Assembly (NCBI RefSeq): GCF_020080045.1
Contig: NZ_CP083452.1
Coordinates: 67,001 to 131,000 of the forward strand
DNA from: Comamonas odontotermitis
Lineage (GTDB): Bacteria > Pseudomonadota > Gammaproteobacteria > Burkholderiales > Burkholderiaceae_C
Reading direction: 5' to 3'
Length of the DNA stretch: 64,000 nucleotides
Numbering within the stretch: the first letter of the stretch is position 1; the number at the start of each line of letters is the position of its first letter. Under the pieces are notes generated by a model that saw only the letters and a program-made list of their open reading frames with translations, did no database searches and was not told where the DNA came from. Both the position numbers and the translations under genes were made by a program. Below, piece after piece: positions 63,161-64,000 of this stretch.

Positions 63161-64000
63161 TACTGCTCGGCCTTCATCTCCTGCGCTACCGCGTGGCAGC
63201 GTGCCTCGTGCACCATCGCGCCAATCTCGGCGCCTTTTCGGCCCAGCTGGGCGGCGCGCTCCGCGACTTGCTTGGTGCTGACGGCTTGCGCCACTGCCAG
63301 CAGGCGCTGCAGCTGTTCGCGCTGCGGGTAGGGTTGGTCTTGCAGCCCGAGCCGCCCCTGGGCATCGCACTGGCAGGCAAGCAGCGCGTCGGCAAAGCGC
63401 GCGGGTTTGCGAAAGGCGTCACAGCGCTCCAGCAGCCGCACCACGGCAGCGGGGGCGATGCCCGGGCTGCGGTGGATGTTGCCGTGTTCGGCCGCCACCA
63501 GCAGGGCGAGCTCGGCGCACTCGCTGGGCACACGCAGGCGCTGCTGCACGGCACGGGCCAGCTCCACACTGCGCTCCTCGTGGCCGAGGTGGCGCGGCAA
63601 TATATCGGCCGGGGTCGTGCCCTTGCCCAGGTCGTGCGCAATGCAGGCCCAGCGCACGGCCAGCGGGGCATTCAGTTGGGCGGCGCGATCCAGCACCATC
63701 ATCACGTGTACGCCGGTGTCCACCTCGGGGTGGTAGTCGGCCCGCTGGGGCACGCCCCACAGGCGATCCAGCTCGGGCAGCAGGCGGGCGAGGGCGCCGC
63801 ATTGGCGCAGCACCTCGAACATGCGCGAAGGCTGCGCTTCCATCAGGCCGCGCGCCAGCTCCTGCCAGACGCGCTCGGGCACCAGTGCGTCCACTTCGCC
63901 CTCTGCCACCATTTCGCGCATCAGCGCCAGGGTTTCGGGGGCGACGGAGAAATCATGAAAACGTGCGGCAAAGCGCGCCAGCCGCAGAATGCGCACCGGG
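63160..64000 (-). CDS. cca: CCA-adding tRNA nucleotidyltransferase, C-terminal part (right edge)
   Basis: About 280 codons of the multifunctional CCA protein are visible; the N-terminal nucleotidyltransferase catalytic part lies beyond the right edge. The visible part begins in the conserved PVRILRLARFAARF helix, continues through the RNA-binding helices (ALVPERVWQELARGLMEAQPSRMFEVL) and the YHPEVDTGVHVMMVLD segment, and includes the HD phosphohydrolase domain (IAHDLGKG, then LGHEERS and AAEHGNIHR) found in gamma- and betaproteobacterial Cca. It adds or repairs the 3'-terminal CCA of tRNAs. The downstream MreB-like gene overlaps its stop. Confidence 0.94.
   Translation of the reverse strand, partial: PVRILRLARFAARFHDFSVAPETLALMREMVAEGEVDALVPERVWQELARGLMEAQPSRMFEVLRQCGALARLLPELDRLWGVPQRADYHPEVDTGVHVMMVLDRAAQLNAPLAVRWACIAHDLGKGTTPADILPRHLGHEERSVELARAVQQRLRVPSECAELALLVAAEHGNIHRSPGIAPAAVVRLLERCDAFRKPARFADALLACQCDAQGRLGLQDQPYPQREQLQRLLAVAQAVSTKQVAERAAQLGRKGAEIGAMVHEARCHAVAQEMKAEQ

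Overview
This 64 kb window is a chromosomal segment of a G+C-rich betaproteobacterium, most likely Burkholderiales/Comamonadaceae. The pointers are Bug-type solute receptors, many LysR regulators, Tat-exported proteins, the housekeeping set (dtd, ybeY, phoH/ybeZ, ruvA, ruvB, folB, ttcA, midA-like, cca), and dense coding with ATGA or TGATG overlaps. This is inferred from gene content; no rRNA or tRNA gene is present to anchor it. I saw no integrase, transposase, prophage module or CRISPR array.

Layout. 0-4.2 kb: the end of dtd, an AT-richer membrane protein that looks imported, an exported protein built from a duplicated domain, and a cysteine-rich protein. 4.3-8.2 kb: a quinone-oxidoreductase-like enzyme with its LysR gene, then an exported M20 dipeptidase. 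8.2-9.8 kb: dgoK-dgoA for D-galactonate breakdown. 9.9-20.0 kb: a coherent D-amino-acid cluster, with ridA divergent from a five-gene peptide-type ABC importer, a PLP D-amino-acid deaminase, an RpiR regulator and an N-acyl-D-amino-acid deacylase. 20.2-23.9 kb: Bug receptor, cupin, acyl-CoA dehydrogenase and LysR. 23.9-26.8 kb: a 203-bp foldback element, an orphan beta-type DNA methyltransferase and a divergent HTH regulator sharing a perfect palindrome.

26.7-41.1 kb is mainly housekeeping: tauE/safE-like, ybeY, phoH, ruvA, ruvB (split from ruvA by two paralogous exported serine proteases and a second foldback repeat), LysR, a histidine phosphatase, a DUF4136 lipoprotein, ttcA, folB, a folM-like SDR and a MidA-like methyltransferase. 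41.1-48.9 kb: an orphan Tat protein, then a TauD-type dioxygenase with a sulfonate-type ABC importer, then a YtcJ-like amidohydrolase and a DUF2905 protein.

48.9-57.4 kb looks like phosphate-starvation biology. A ugpC-ugpB-ugpA-ugpE glycerol-3-phosphate importer and a PhoX-family Tat phosphatase both carry Pho-box-like sequences; the phoX one matches the E. coli consensus at 13 of 14 positions and has a -10-like hexamer 10 nt downstream. VOC, endonuclease/exonuclease/phosphatase and trxC genes lie between them. 57.7-62.6 kb is the conserved prkA-yeaH-spoVR stress operon. The right edge holds cca, whose stop overlaps the start of a short MreB-like protein.

The most unusual content is non-coding. 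Three families of structured intergenic repeats recur. One is a foldback element with an 18-bp terminal inverted repeat whose end forms the stop codon of one gene and supplies part of the stop of another.
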